The notes: generated by a model not told the origin, from the letters alone. DNA of 64,000 nucleotides from Pseudomonas sp. B21-028 (GCF_024749045.1 NZ_CP087184.1:2604001-2668000), one strand, 5' to 3'; counted from the stretch's first letter, positions 28,312 to 38,151 are shown. Made by a program: numbers and translations.

Positions 28312-29094
28312 TTATTTACCGCTGTAGATATTCTGATCACCAAAGTGTTTTTTCTGAATGGCTACATAGCTGCCATCCTCATGCAGTGCCTTGATGCCTT
28401 TGTTTAGCAGGGCCTTGAGGTCGGCGTTGCCTTGGGCGAGACCTACCGCGGTTTTCGCGGGCAACAGTTCATGCTCGACTGCTTTACTTACCTCAAAATT
28501 CGCCCCTTGCGGCGACTTCAAGAAGCCCATTTCGGCTTGCAACATATTCTGGATCGAGGCATCGAGACGGCCAGTCACCAAGTCCGAATAGACCTGATCC
28601 TGGTTGGCATAGGCTTGGGTTTTGACCCCGGCTTTGTTCAGTACGGCCTTGGCATAAGCTTCCTCGGTGGTGCCTTGCTCATAACCAACCGTCTTGCCGA
28701 CGAGCGTCTTGATATCTTCGGTCAGCCCAGAGCCTTTCTTGAAAACGAAGGAGGTGGGAACGGAGAACAGCTCATCGGAGAAATCGATGACCTTTTCGCG
28801 CGAGGATGTCACGGTCATGGCGGAGATCACGCCGTCGAATTTGTTGGCTTTCAGGCCGGGAATCATGCCGTCAAAATCACTCTCGACCCATTTGCACTTC
28901 ACTTTCAATTCAGCACAAATCGCATTGCCTAAGTCGATATCGAAGCCCACCAGGCTACCGTCGGCAGCTTTGGACTCGAAGGGGGCATAAGAGGGGTCAA
29001 CGCCGAACCGCAACTCCTTGTACTCCTTGGCCGAGGCAAAGCTGCCAGCCACACACAACGCCAGTACAGAGAGGGTCAAAATAGATTTTTTCAT
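28312..29094 (-). CDS. Periplasmic basic/polar amino acid binding protein (HisJ/ArgT-like)
   Basis: A 260-residue solute-binding protein with a signal peptide (MKKSILTLSVLALCVAGSFA). Family marks are FGVDPSYAPFESKAADGSLV, FDIDLGNAICAEL and the SREKVIDFSDELF strand. It resembles lysine-arginine-ornithine/histidine binding proteins; two Cys (in AICAEL and KCKW) could form the small disulfide seen in that group. The start at 29094 gives the signal peptide. It is first in the transporter operon, with an operator 150 bp upstream. Histidine, possibly D-histidine, is the inferred ligand. Confidence 0.9.
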   Translation of the reverse strand: MKKSILTLSVLALCVAGSFASAKEYKELRFGVDPSYAPFESKAADGSLVGFDIDLGNAICAELKVKCKWVESDFDGMIPGLKANKFDGVISAMTVTSSREKVIDFSDELFSVPTSFVFKKGSGLTEDIKTLVGKTVGYEQGTTEEAYAKAVLNKAGVKTQAYANQDQVYSDLVTGRLDASIQNMLQAEMGFLKSPQGANFEVSKAVEHELLPAKTAVGLAQGNADLKALLNKGIKALHEDGSYVAIQKKHFGDQNIYSGK

Positions 29095-29243
29095 TGTTTT
29101 TATTCCTAAGGACCAAAGAGCGCTTGAGCGCACGGATGCGGTACGGAGCTCGTGTGTGTCGCTATGGGAGTGGTACACAGAGCCCATTTTTTCGTTTAAG
29201 CGTGTCGAGGTGACGGATCGACTTTACCGCGTAAATACATACT

Positions 29244-29253
29244 TGTACATACA
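29244..29253. promoter_or_regulatory. HutC-like operator before ABC operon
   Basis: TGTACATACA fits TGTANNTACA, about 150 bp before the binding-protein start. The rest of 29095-29462 shows no gene. Confidence 0.65.
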
Positions 29254-29462
29254 GGCATAGCCAATCAAGCAGCCATTTATCTGCTCGGATGTGTATGGGT
29301 GGAAAAAGGGCTGGAAACGCTGAGGGGAGGGGGTGATCAGTTTCGTTTTTTCCGGTCACTACGGGCGTAGGGCCTGGGTCTATTGTGATGTATGAATCAG
29401 AAAGCGACCGACGCCCTTTGGAAGCGGCGCTGGTCAAGTTTTACGGCAGATGTGTCGAAGAG

Positions 29463-30200
29463 TCAGACGTCTCTGTGCGCTGCATTCATGGGTAAGCGAC
29501 TACCCAGTCGATAGCGGGAGGAGGGGTGGACGAGCCGCACAAAGGTGACAATTTTGTTTTGGCTCCAAGTCCGGCGTATGAGGGCCAGGCAAGGTTCGGT
29601 TGCATCGATTTGCAGATGTTTGCTCTCCTCTGCGCTGGGGTGGCAGGCCTCTACGATATGTTCCATTTCGTCGGGCTTGATGACTTGCAAAAGGTATTTG
29701 GCCGGTTGCAGGTGTTCGCCGAATTTTTGTTTCAGGAACTCTGGCACCAGCTCGGGATTGACGTAACGATCCTCAAGCTGCACTGGCACGTCTTCTTCGC
29801 TGTGCGCACAAACCAGATGAAAAACCGAAGAGCCCGTGGGCAGGCCCAGGGCGGAAGCGACTGACATCGATGCGGATTCGCGTCCCAGGTGCAGGACGCG
29901 ACAGCCGTAACTATGACCCCGAGCGAGAATCTCGTCAGCGATGTTGGTGATGCGCAACAGGTTCGATTGCGGCTTGCTTTCGGCTACGAATGTTCCAACA
30001 CCTGAAATCCGCACCAATAGACCTTCTTCGGTCAGCTCGCGCAGGGCTCGATTGACGGTCATGCGCGAGATGCCCAGCTCTTGCACCAACTGGTTCTCTG
30101 AATAGATCAGGTCGCCAGGTTTCCAAACGCCCGCTCGAAGTTGGTCCAGCACAAAATCCTTCGCGCGTCGGTAGAGCGCTTGTGGTGCATTTTTGATCAT
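29463..30200 (-). CDS. hutC: HutC-like GntR-family repressor
   Basis: A 245-residue regulator. The N-terminal GntR winged helix (ENQLVQELGISRMTVNRALR) is followed by a UTRA effector domain (GHSYGCRVLHLGRE, VFHLVCAH). Both parts fit the histidine utilisation repressor HutC, which is induced by urocanate. Its ATG overlaps the aminotransferase stop (TGATG), so the two are co-transcribed. Four TGTANNTACA sites around it are probable targets, including one before its own operon. Because the neighbours differ from a classical hut operon, it may be a paralogue with a different inducer. Confidence 0.85.
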   Translation of the reverse strand: MIKNAPQALYRRAKDFVLDQLRAGVWKPGDLIYSENQLVQELGISRMTVNRALRELTEEGLLVRISGVGTFVAESKPQSNLLRITNIADEILARGHSYGCRVLHLGRESASMSVASALGLPTGSSVFHLVCAHSEEDVPVQLEDRYVNPELVPEFLKQKFGEHLQPAKYLLQVIKPDEMEHIVEACHPSAEESKHLQIDATEPCLALIRRTWSQNKIVTFVRLVHPSSRYRLGSRLPMNAAHRDV

Positions 30201-31336
30201 CAGTCGGTCCGTGTCTCTTGTGCGGCAAGGACTCTTGCCAAGGAATGGAGGAAAAGATCGTTATCCTCACAGCTTCCTATAGATACCCGCAAGTACTGAG
30301 TATATCCCGCTTCGCGCCAAGGCTTGATGATGACCCCTTCGCGCAGCAATGCCTGGTTGATGACTTCGGCAGGATAAGGGGTGCTGAAAAAGAGGAAGTT
30401 AGCCATGGAGGGGGCAGTTGTGATGCCTTGCTCTTGCAGTGCGATCTCCAGTCGTCGGCGTTCGCTGGCGACGTGGGAGAGGCCGGCATTCAGATGATTT
30501 TCATCGGCCAGCGCGGCGACCGCAGCGGCTTGGGCCACTCGGTTGACATTGAAGGGGGTGCGCAGGCGATTGATCAAATCGGCCAGTAGCGGGTCGCTGA
30601 CGATGCCATAGCCGATGCGTAAACCTGCCAATGAATAGGCCTTGGAGAAGGTTCGAAGCAGGATAAACGGCTTGCCGCTGGCCTGGATCAAGCCGAGGCA
30701 GTCTGGGTACTCAGGCTCCCATTGAGCGTATTCGTAATAGGCTTCGTCAAACACCAGCAAGCATTTGGGAGGTAATGCATCGAGCAATTGCTTCAATTCG
30801 ATTGCGCTCAAGGTGCAGCCAACCGGATTGGAGGGGCAGGAAAACATCAGCACATGGGTATGCGGTGTAAGGGCGGAAATCATCGCCGCCACGTCAAAAG
30901 TGCCTTGGTCGGTCATGGGAACACCGATTACCCGAGCGCCGGCTGCCACTGGAAAAATGAAATGCAAACCGAATGAGGGCACCACGGTAACCACTTCATC
31001 ATCATGGTCCAGAAACACTCGACTGATGACACTCAGCAAATCCTCAGAACCGTTGCCGAACACGAAGCGATCTTCCGGAACATCAAGTTTTTCCGAGAGT
31101 GCGGAGCGCAGTGCCTGGCAGCCAGAGTCGGGGTACAGCGCAATCTCATGACAGGCTTGGGTGGTCGCGGCGTTGACAGCGGGGGCGGTGCCCATTGGGT
31201 TTTCATTGCTGCCCAATTTAGCGACGCGTGTCAGACCGAAGCGTTTGCGCACTGCATCAGAGGCGAGGCCGGCGTTGTAACTGGCCAATTCGCGTACTTC
31301 AGCGCGAGCAAGCAGGGTCAGGTCGTTGGCGTTCAT
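30200..31336 (-). CDS. HisC-like PLP aminotransferase
   Basis: A 378-residue class I/II aminotransferase of the histidinol-phosphate type. It shows KLGSNENPMG, CPSNPVGC, FDEAYYEY and the PLP Lys in RTFSKAYSLAGLRIGYG. A biosynthetic role is unlikely, because it is co-transcribed with a HutC-like repressor and carries a HutC-like operator. Transamination between imidazolepyruvate and L-histidine is the inferred reaction. The family is sure, the substrate is not. Confidence 0.85.
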   Translation of the reverse strand: MNANDLTLLARAEVRELASYNAGLASDAVRKRFGLTRVAKLGSNENPMGTAPAVNAATTQACHEIALYPDSGCQALRSALSEKLDVPEDRFVFGNGSEDLLSVISRVFLDHDDEVVTVVPSFGLHFIFPVAAGARVIGVPMTDQGTFDVAAMISALTPHTHVLMFSCPSNPVGCTLSAIELKQLLDALPPKCLLVFDEAYYEYAQWEPEYPDCLGLIQASGKPFILLRTFSKAYSLAGLRIGYGIVSDPLLADLINRLRTPFNVNRVAQAAAVAALADENHLNAGLSHVASERRRLEIALQEQGITTAPSMANFLFFSTPYPAEVINQALLREGVIIKPWREAGYTQYLRVSIGSCEDNDLFLHSLARVLAAQETRTD

Positions 31337-31539
31337 ACAAGGCTAACCTCTCGGGAATTTTGCTGGAAGGTATTGCGATCTGGATGGTTCCGCAGGGGAC
31401 GCTGCGGGCTCGGCTGTTCAGCGCTTTGACGGATTTCGTGCGGGAGGCTGTAGTGGAAGAGTGTCGCCAATTCGGCGATCCGGCCTGCGGGGCTCATCCC
31501 TTCGGTAGTCGCGGCAGTCATCGGGTGCAGTTTTTTCAT
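31333..31539 (-). CDS. Small upstream coupled ORF (68 aa)
   Basis: A 68-codon frame with AGAGG before its ATG. Its stop overlaps the aminotransferase ATG by 4 bp. The first half (MTAATTEGMSPAGRIAELAT) looks protein-like; the second half is irregular. It may be a real small protein, a coupling leader or chance. No family is recognised. Confidence 0.4.
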   Translation of the reverse strand: MKKLHPMTAATTEGMSPAGRIAELATLFHYSLPHEIRQSAEQPSPQRPLRNHPDRNTFQQNSREVSLV

Positions 31540-31588
31540 TGATTACCTCTTAGGTGCAGGGCCACAAGGAAGTGTTGCTGTATGATCC

Positions 31589-31598
31589 TGTATATATA
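31589..31598. promoter_or_regulatory. HutC-like operator before hisC-like/hutC operon
   Basis: TGTATATATA, one base from TGTANNTACA, inside the near-palindrome cctgtatatatagg, about 50 bp before the first frame of the operon. Confidence 0.6.
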
Positions 31599-31867
31599 GG
31601 TAACGCAATGTTCAGGCCAAGCCTTATCTTTTCTGTTGATCGCTGCTCGTAAACACCTTCCAGGCCAGGGGGTGCTCACATGAATATTTGTTCAGGTGTA
31701 ACTGAAGGTTGCATCGGAGTGTTTCCGGGGTCTCATTGATGAGTCGAAAGGAAGCGCATGGTAAGGCTTTCTGCGGACAGTATTTTGGACAGAAGCAGTG
31801 CTCGATCCACTTCGGATCAGGGGTCTGAACGGATCCTTGTCTAACAGGCACGGTAAGTGCTTAATCC

Positions 31868-31877
31868 TGTATATACA
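31868..31877. promoter_or_regulatory. HutC-like operator before ridA-dadA unit
   Basis: TGTATATACA inside the perfect 12-bp palindrome ctgtatatacag (31867-31878), about 120 bp before ridA. No gene is supported in 31599-31997; the 31624-31851 minus-strand frame is judged spurious. Confidence 0.68.
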
Positions 31878-31997
31878 GAGCCGTCGATCAGGCTTGTAGA
31901 TCGATTTCCGATCTGCTGTGACACGCTCGGTCGAGTCGATGGCTAAAAGTGGCGTCTGCTATAGGCGCTTTCATAATCCGCTTAGAGAGAGTCCCCC

Positions 31998-32345
31998 ATG
32001 ACGGTTAGCAATTTGCCCTTTTCAAAAGTCCGCCACAGCCAAGGCCTAGTGTTTTTATCCGGTGAACTGCCGTTCAATGAGGATGGCAGCTTCCCGGAGG
32101 GTATCGAGGCACAAACGCGCCTGACCTTGATGCGCATTGCTCAAACACTGGAAGCTGAGTCACTGTCGTTGGATGACGTGGTGAGCGTCACGGTGTACTT
32201 GACCGAGCGGAGTAACTTCGCCGAGTTCAACCGGATTTATGCTTCGTTTTTCACGGCCAATTTGCCTGTTCGCGCTACCGTCTGTGCCGGCCTCGTGGTG
32301 GATGCGTTGGTTGAAATCAGTGTCATCGCGCAGCAGCGTGCTTGA
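31998..32345 (+). CDS. RidA-family enamine/imine deaminase
   Basis: A 115-residue RidA/YjgF protein. It shows the opening SHSQGLVFLSGELP-like strand, the middle DDVVSVTVYLTE and the end LPVRATVCAGLVVDALVEIS, with the ligand Arg in the PVRATV segment. These proteins hydrolyse reactive imines/enamines released by amino acid oxidation. It is directly upstream of a DadA-like dehydrogenase, whose product is an imino acid, so the pairing is functional. Confidence 0.88.
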   Translation: MTVSNLPFSKVRHSQGLVFLSGELPFNEDGSFPEGIEAQTRLTLMRIAQTLEAESLSLDDVVSVTVYLTERSNFAEFNRIYASFFTANLPVRATVCAGLVVDALVEISVIAQQRA

Positions 32346-32357
32346 GTTGGAGGCAGC

Positions 32358-33593
32358 GTGAACGACAAACAAGTAGTAGTACTGGGCGCCGGCATCGTCG
32401 GTATAAGCACGGCCCTGCATCTGCAACGCCGGGGCTGTGCGGTGACCTTGGTAGACAAGGGGCCGCCCGGGCGCGAGACGTCATACGGTAATGCCGGGAT
32501 CATCCAGCGCGAGGCCGTTGAACCGTACGGGTTCCCAAGGGACCTGGCGAGCCTGATGAGAGTGGTGACCAAGCGCGATATCGGCGTCAACTATCATCTG
32601 CGTGCGATGCCGGAGTACATGCCTACGCTGACCAGGTATTGGGCCAACTCAGCGCCAAGGCATTACCGAGCTATTGCGGACGCCTTTCGGACCTTGGTCG
32701 AGCATTCAATCAGCGAGCACTCCGAGTTGATCGAGCAAAGCGAGGCCCAACACCTGATCGTGCACAAAGGTTGGATTCAAGCTTTTCGAACCCCGGAAAA
32801 ATATGAAAAGGCGATGGAGAGCGCCCAGCGTGTGAGTGCGCACGGTGTATTGTCGCAAGCGTTGGACGGCGCCGGGCTCAGGCTCGCAGAACCCGCTTTG
32901 GGTGAAGCTCTCGTTGGGGGGATTCACTGGCTTCAACCTTGGACCTGTGTTGATCCGGGAGAGCTGGTGCAACGCTATGCCGAGCTCTTCTTGCGTGAGG
33001 GCGGACAGTTTGAACGCGGCGATGCCCGTTCATTGCGCCAAGCGGGAGCTGGCTGGCGAGTCTCCACCGAGTCCGGGCCGGTCGAAGCATCACAGGTCGT
33101 CGTGGCGCTTGGTCCTTGGGCCCAAGAGTTGCTGAGGCCCATGGGTTACCGCATCCCGTTGTTTATCAAGCGTGGTTATCACGCCCATTTCGCCGACGGG
33201 GCAAACTTGAGTCGCCCGGTGCTTGATACCGAGCAAGGCTACATGTTGGCGCCGATGAAGCGTGGTGTGCGTCTATCTACGGGGGCCGAATTCGCCCGTC
33301 TCGATGCGCCTCTGACCCCAGTGCAGCTAGGGAAGGCCGAAAGCGCGGCCCGACAACTCTTGGCATTGGGATCTCAGGTTGAGCGGACGCCATGGAGCGG
33401 TGCGCGACCTTGTACCGTTGATATGAAACCGGTCATTGGTGCCGCGCCGTCGCATAAGGGGCTCTGGTTCAACTTCGGCCATGCTCATCAAGGTTTTACG
33501 CTAGGTCCGGTCAGTGGCCGGCTGCTTGCGGAATTAATGATGGGAGAAACACCAGTGGTCGAGCCGGCACCCTTCGCTCCTGGGCGTTTCTGA
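32358..33593 (+). CDS. DadA-like FAD D-amino acid dehydrogenase
   Basis: A 411-residue FAD protein of the DAO family. It shows the dinucleotide motif VVVLGAGIVGISTALHLQRR and the DadA-type YGNAGIIQREAVEPYG, with a C-terminal FAD segment FNFGHAHQGFTLGPVSG. The GTG at 32358 follows GGAGG by 5 nt. It oxidises a D-amino acid to the imino acid and passes electrons to the membrane chain. Its context with RidA, a histidine transporter and a HisC-like aminotransferase suggests D-histidine as substrate. Confidence 0.87.
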   Translation: MNDKQVVVLGAGIVGISTALHLQRRGCAVTLVDKGPPGRETSYGNAGIIQREAVEPYGFPRDLASLMRVVTKRDIGVNYHLRAMPEYMPTLTRYWANSAPRHYRAIADAFRTLVEHSISEHSELIEQSEAQHLIVHKGWIQAFRTPEKYEKAMESAQRVSAHGVLSQALDGAGLRLAEPALGEALVGGIHWLQPWTCVDPGELVQRYAELFLREGGQFERGDARSLRQAGAGWRVSTESGPVEASQVVVALGPWAQELLRPMGYRIPLFIKRGYHAHFADGANLSRPVLDTEQGYMLAPMKRGVRLSTGAEFARLDAPLTPVQLGKAESAARQLLALGSQVERTPWSGARPCTVDMKPVIGAAPSHKGLWFNFGHAHQGFTLGPVSGRLLAELMMGETPVVEPAPFAPGRF

Positions 33594-33618
33594 ATTGACG
33601 ATGCGTCGGCCTTCTCGT

Positions 33619-33638
33619 CCCTCCTCTTGAGAGGAGGG
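33619..33638. terminator. Hairpin after dadA-like gene
   Basis: A perfect 8-bp stem, ccctcctc / gaggaggg, with a ttga loop. It probably separates the catabolic unit from the chemoreceptor. Confidence 0.6.
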
Positions 33639-33771
33639 CAGGCATTATCTGAAAGAAAAATGACGACCGAATTGTCTCGTTTCCACGTCGTGTGAGCAAC
33701 GTTTACAGCACTCGCCGCGGGCGCTTTTACCCATGGGCGCCCACGTTCCATCTGCCTGCCCAGGAATACTC

Positions 33772-35718
33772 ATGAACATCAAACAGAAACTCACGTGGGC
33801 GTTTGCCGCTATCGCCTGCGCGCCAGTCATATTGGTCGCAATGGTTGTCGTACTGAACTTGCGTAGCGCAGCGCAAGCCAGTTTCCTGGATAGCAGTGGC
33901 CGCGAAATCAGGCAGATTGACCGCGGGATGCGGCAGTTTTTCGACAGCATCCGCCAAAACGTCGAATACCTTGCCAAAGACCCTCGGATCGCCAACGTTC
34001 AGGGATTGAAGAACTATACGGCCGCTGACGCCCCGAAAACGCCTCTGACGAAGGTCGATCGACAGATCCAGGTGGTATTCGACAGTTTCGCAGAAACCCA
34101 CCCAACCACGGCTTCCATTTCCCTTGGACTCAATGACGGAGGTTTTGCAGGTTGGCCCGATGACCAGACAATGGCCAGCTACGACCCACGGGTGCGACCT
34201 TGGTACAAGGCTGCCATGGAAGCCGCACGAGGCTCAACCGTAAGGACGGGCGCGTATTACTGGGCACCCGATGACATGGTGCTGGTCAGTACGGTCCGCA
34301 CGATCAATGACGCGAGCGGTGCCCCGGTGGGCGTCGTTGGCGTGGACGTATCGCTCAAGCAACTGACTGAATTGGTCAAAGCCATCAAGTTGGGCAAGAG
34401 TGGTTACCTGATGTTGGTCGAGGCCAATGGCAATGTCTTGGTCGATCCCGCAAATGCCAAAAACAATTTCAAGCCGTTAGGTGAGCTAGGACCCGGCTAT
34501 GCCGAATTGGCCAAAAGCGCTGATGGGGTGACTCAAGTCGAGATCGATGGTGTGCCATACATGGTCAACGTCCTGAGTTCCGATGGCCTGGGTTGGCGTT
34601 TTATTGGCCTGATCAAGCGTGATGAAGTGATGGCCGACGCCATGAGCCTGACCTGGTTGATTGCAGCCATCGCTGTTGCATTGGCCGTGGTGTTCGCCAT
34701 CGTTGGTGCTGGTTTTGCCAGCGTGATCGTGCGCCCGATTCGTGGCGTGGCTGATGGGTTGCAAGAGATTGCCGAAGGTGAAGGTGACCTTACACGTCAA
34801 CTCCAAGTACGGGGCAAGGACGAAACTGCCAACCTGGCCGGTTGGTTCAATCAGTTTCTAAGCATGATCGCTCAGTTGGTGAAGCGTATTGGCAATGCGT
34901 CGTCCGATCTGCAAGTCGCTGCCGCTGACACCAACGAAGTCGCCAATAACATGAACCTGGCTGCCGGCCGCCAACGTGAGGCGGTGGAATTGGTAAGCAC
35001 CGCTTTCAATGAAATGCTCGCCACTGCCAATGAGGTCGCACGTTCCTGCAGTGCCGCGGCGTCGAGTGCTGATGAAGGCTACCGCGACGTGCACGATGGC
35101 CAGAAGCAAATCAGCGAAGCCACCGGCAGCGTGCTCAAGCTCAGTGAGGAGCTGCAGGTATCGACCCAGACCATGCATCTGCTCGAGCAAGACAGCAATA
35201 ACATCAATGCGATTCTCGACACCATTCGCTCGATTGCCGAGCAGACCAACTTGCTGGCGCTCAACGCCGCCATCGAAGCCGCCCGTGCGGGTGATCAAGG
35301 GCGTGGCTTTGCAGTGGTCGCGGATGAAGTTCGCGCCTTGGCTCGTCGCACCTCCGACTCTACCGGCGAAATAGACAGCCTACTGGGTAACCTCGCTCGC
35401 CGCACCCAGGAAGTCACCCAGCAGATGCAAGGCAGCCTGCAAGCGTCCCAGGCTAGCGTGCAGCGGATCCAGCGGGCCCGCGACAGCTTCGACAAGATCC
35501 GCGCTTCAGTGGACTCGATTCGCGACCAGAACACCCAGATCGCCACGGCGGCAGAGGAGCAGCATCAAGTGGCGGAGGAGATCAATCGGCACATCGCACA
35601 GATCCACGCCGATGCGCAGATGGTAGAGGAGTTCGCGCATTCAGCCCATGCCGGATCGGGGCGAATGACGGCCATTTCTGGCCAGCTTCAAGGATTGGTC
35701 GGGCGCTTCAAGTTTTAG
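33772..35718 (+). CDS. Methyl-accepting chemotaxis protein with dCache ligand domain
   Basis: A 648-residue chemoreceptor. It has one membrane helix at the N-terminus (about 10-30), a periplasmic dCache domain to about residue 275, and a second helix ([20 protein letters not shown]). A HAMP domain and a signalling domain with the conserved tip [20 protein letters not shown] follow. The ligand pocket shows the R-W-Y run [10 protein letters not shown] and later Asp residues (YYWAPDD, GVDVSL), as in amino-acid-binding dCache domains. Its position after the D-amino-acid genes suggests sensing of histidine or a related compound. There is no C-terminal CheR pentapeptide. Confidence 0.9.
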   Translation: MNIKQKLTWAFAAIACAPVILVAMVVVLNLRSAAQASFLDSSGREIRQIDRGMRQFFDSIRQNVEYLAKDPRIANVQGLKNYTAADAPKTPLTKVDRQIQVVFDSFAETHPTTASISLGLNDGGFAGWPDDQTMASYDPRVRPWYKAAMEAARGSTVRTGAYYWAPDDMVLVSTVRTINDASGAPVGVVGVDVSLKQLTELVKAIKLGKSGYLMLVEANGNVLVDPANAKNNFKPLGELGPGYAELAKSADGVTQVEIDGVPYMVNVLSSDGLGWRFIGLIKRDEVMADAMSLTWLIAAIAVALAVVFAIVGAGFASVIVRPIRGVADGLQEIAEGEGDLTRQLQVRGKDETANLAGWFNQFLSMIAQLVKRIGNASSDLQVAAADTNEVANNMNLAAGRQREAVELVSTAFNEMLATANEVARSCSAAASSADEGYRDVHDGQKQISEATGSVLKLSEELQVSTQTMHLLEQDSNNINAILDTIRSIAEQTNLLALNAAIEAARAGDQGRGFAVVADEVRALARRTSDSTGEIDSLLGNLARRTQEVTQQMQGSLQASQASVQRIQRARDSFDKIRASVDSIRDQNTQIATAAEEQHQVAEEINRHIAQIHADAQMVEEFAHSAHAGSGRMTAISGQLQGLVGRFKF

Positions 35719-35928
35719 TCCGTACGAACAATGGACGCTCAATTGCCGATTAGAGGGTAAGCCCCATGAGCGTTGAGCCCAGAGAAAAAACAGTGAAAGC
35801 CGCCGTCCCTGGCGGTCCCGTCCAGCGGGCCATTCAAACAGGCTGATCAACGCGGGAAGGCCTGCGCTCCGAATCATGATTAGACCTGTCAGGTCGCCAG
35901 ACCGTGTGCTGCATTCCGTTCGGGGTCG

Positions 35929-38079
35929 TCAGTACTTCCACTGCACAGCGACTTCCAGACTGCGCGGCTCGCCCACGTAATACTGGGTGTTGCTCTGGTG
36001 GATGAAACGGGCATAGACCTCGTCGGTCAGGTTGCGCAGGCGCGCGCTGACCTGTACGTGTTTGTCCAGATCGTGGGTCATGGACAAACCATAGACAGTG
36101 TACGAGGGCACCCAGGTCGTATTGGCGGTGTTAGCGTAGACCGACGACACATAGCGCACGTCGGCCCCGAGCTGCCAGTCAGGAGCCACGTCATAGGTCA
36201 GCCAGAGATTGGCTACGCGGTCGGGAATGTTCACCGGATTCTTGCCTTTGCGCGAGAACACAACACCGGCGATGGTTTCATTGAACTCGTCGTACTCAGC
36301 CCTTACCCAACTGAAGTTACCGGCCGCCAATAGCTTGGGCGTGATCTTGAATGAAGCGGCCAGCTCTATGCCGGTGGAGGTTTGTTGACCCGCTTGTTCG
36401 GTGGTGTTGGGCACCGTCGAGGAGGGGACGGAGATGTTTTTGCGCACGATGCGGTAGGCCGCGGCGGTGGCCGAGCCGCGACCGTCAAGAAAATCGAACT
36501 TGCTGCCCACCTCGAATTGGCGACCGGTGCTCAAGTCGAAGTTGCTCACCTGGGCAATGGAGGCGCTGGTAAGCGTCCCTCCCGGCGGCTCGGCCGAGGT
36601 ACTGTATTGGGTATAAAGGCTGACATTCGACGTTAGGTCGTACACCAGGCCCAGGCGTCCCGTGATTGCATCCCAACGCTTGTCGAGCCTGGCCTGCGCC
36701 GCATGATCGACGATCTCGAAGTCGATATGGTCATAGCGCAGCGCAGTGATCAGCGCCAGTTGCTCGGTCAGGCGCGTGCGGTTCTCGACGAACGCCGACG
36801 AGGTATCGGTCCACGTGCTGCGACCTTTAGTGCGCGGTGCATCCATCCCCGGAATGTCCAGGAAGTGGCCCGGCTCGAAGCCATCTGGATCGATGGTGTC
36901 GAAGGCGCCTTTGGACAACGGGTAATTGGTTTGCTGGTTGGTGTTGTAATCCACGCCCAGCGCCCAATCGCTGGCCAGGCCGAACAGTTGAGCCTGGTGA
37001 GTCAGCTCGAAGCGGTCACCGTTGACCTCCTGGTCGTGCCGCTGGCGGTAACCGCCGGAGCGGGCGATGGCGCTGTTGTCGCTGTTGTAGCGGTAGACCT
37101 CAAGGTTGCGGTAATCGCGCTGGCCATCGTAGTGGTAGAAGGTATTGCGCAACTGGGTATTGTCGTCCAACTGGTAGTCCGTGATCGAGCGTATCCAGCG
37201 GGTGCGCTGCTCGTAGCGACCGTCCTCGACGTTGTAGTTGTTGAAGCGGTTGTGCTTGTCGATCTGCAGCTTGCCGGTCAGCGGTTGCAGTACCGGCGTG
37301 CCCCAGTAGGGACTGTCTTCCTTCTCTTCCAGGTATTCGATCGCCAGCGTATGGGAGAGTCGGTCGTTGATGTCGCTGAGCAGCGAGAAGGCCAGGTTGC
37401 CCGCACCGTTCTCCTGGCGATCTATGTAGCCGTTGCTGCTGGTGCGGCTATAGTCGAGGCGCGCATAGTGGCGCGGGCCATCGCCGCTGTTGAGCGCTTT
37501 ATTGAAGCCGACCGCGGTTTCCCAGGTGTCGTAGCGACCGTAGCTCATCCGGCCTTCGAAGGTATCTTCCTCGCGGTTGGCAAGTTTGGTGATCACGTTC
37601 AGGCTGCCACCCACGGCACCGCTGCCGTTGAGGAACGAGGACGGGCCGCCGAGCAATTCCACCCGGTCATAAATCCAGGCGCCGACCGGACGTGCTGCGC
37701 CGCCGTATTGCAGATTGATGCCGTTGAACAACTGGCTGATCTGGGCGCCGTTGAAGCCGCGGTACGATACATAGCCGCCCCAGCCGGGTGGCGCAGAAGC
37801 GTTAACCCCAGGCAGAGCGTTCGCCGCGTCTTGAAAGTTGCGTGCGCCGATACGTTCTATCGTCTTGCGATCGGCCACGCTTACAGAGGCGGGATTTTCC
37901 CGGGCACTGAGATTCAGGCGCGAGCCGCTTTCGATGGGGGTATCCAGGTCCAGGCGGGTGGCCGGTTTCGGCTGGTCGGCCGAGGCATTGATGTAACTGG
38001 TGGGTAAGTTCAGGGCAGTGTCTTGCGCCCACGCGCAGGTGCTGCCCGCGAGCAGCGCTAAAGTGGTCAAGCGAAACAT
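35929..38079 (-). CDS. TonB-dependent receptor (siderophore/metal type)
   Basis: A 716-residue outer-membrane receptor. It has a signal peptide (MFRLTTLALLAGSTCAWAQ), a plug domain (VSVADRKTIERIGARNFQDA, VELLGGPSSFLNGSGAVGG) and a 22-strand barrel ending VAVQWKY with a terminal aromatic residue. There is no N-terminal signalling extension, so it is not a FecA-type transducer. A DUF2946 gene follows on the same strand. Substrate unknown; an iron chelate or copper compound is possible. Confidence 0.9.
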   Translation of the reverse strand: MFRLTTLALLAGSTCAWAQDTALNLPTSYINASADQPKPATRLDLDTPIESGSRLNLSARENPASVSVADRKTIERIGARNFQDAANALPGVNASAPPGWGGYVSYRGFNGAQISQLFNGINLQYGGAARPVGAWIYDRVELLGGPSSFLNGSGAVGGSLNVITKLANREEDTFEGRMSYGRYDTWETAVGFNKALNSGDGPRHYARLDYSRTSSNGYIDRQENGAGNLAFSLLSDINDRLSHTLAIEYLEEKEDSPYWGTPVLQPLTGKLQIDKHNRFNNYNVEDGRYEQRTRWIRSITDYQLDDNTQLRNTFYHYDGQRDYRNLEVYRYNSDNSAIARSGGYRQRHDQEVNGDRFELTHQAQLFGLASDWALGVDYNTNQQTNYPLSKGAFDTIDPDGFEPGHFLDIPGMDAPRTKGRSTWTDTSSAFVENRTRLTEQLALITALRYDHIDFEIVDHAAQARLDKRWDAITGRLGLVYDLTSNVSLYTQYSTSAEPPGGTLTSASIAQVSNFDLSTGRQFEVGSKFDFLDGRGSATAAAYRIVRKNISVPSSTVPNTTEQAGQQTSTGIELAASFKITPKLLAAGNFSWVRAEYDEFNETIAGVVFSRKGKNPVNIPDRVANLWLTYDVAPDWQLGADVRYVSSVYANTANTTWVPSYTVYGLSMTHDLDKHVQVSARLRNLTDEVYARFIHQSNTQYYVGEPRSLEVAVQWKY

Positions 38080-38151
38080 GAAGAGCTTCCTGGCTTAATT
38101 CGATGAGCACACACCCCGCCGCGCTTGATGCAGCGGCGGGTGGTGAAGATG

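Noticed and set aside
31624..31851. 75-codon minus-strand frame in the ridA/hisC-like gap
   Set aside because: It spans a divergent control region with operators; composition is not protein-like.
36703..38007. 434-codon open frame antisense to the TonB receptor
   Set aside because: Receptor motifs on the other strand are clear, and this frame has repetitive low-complexity composition.
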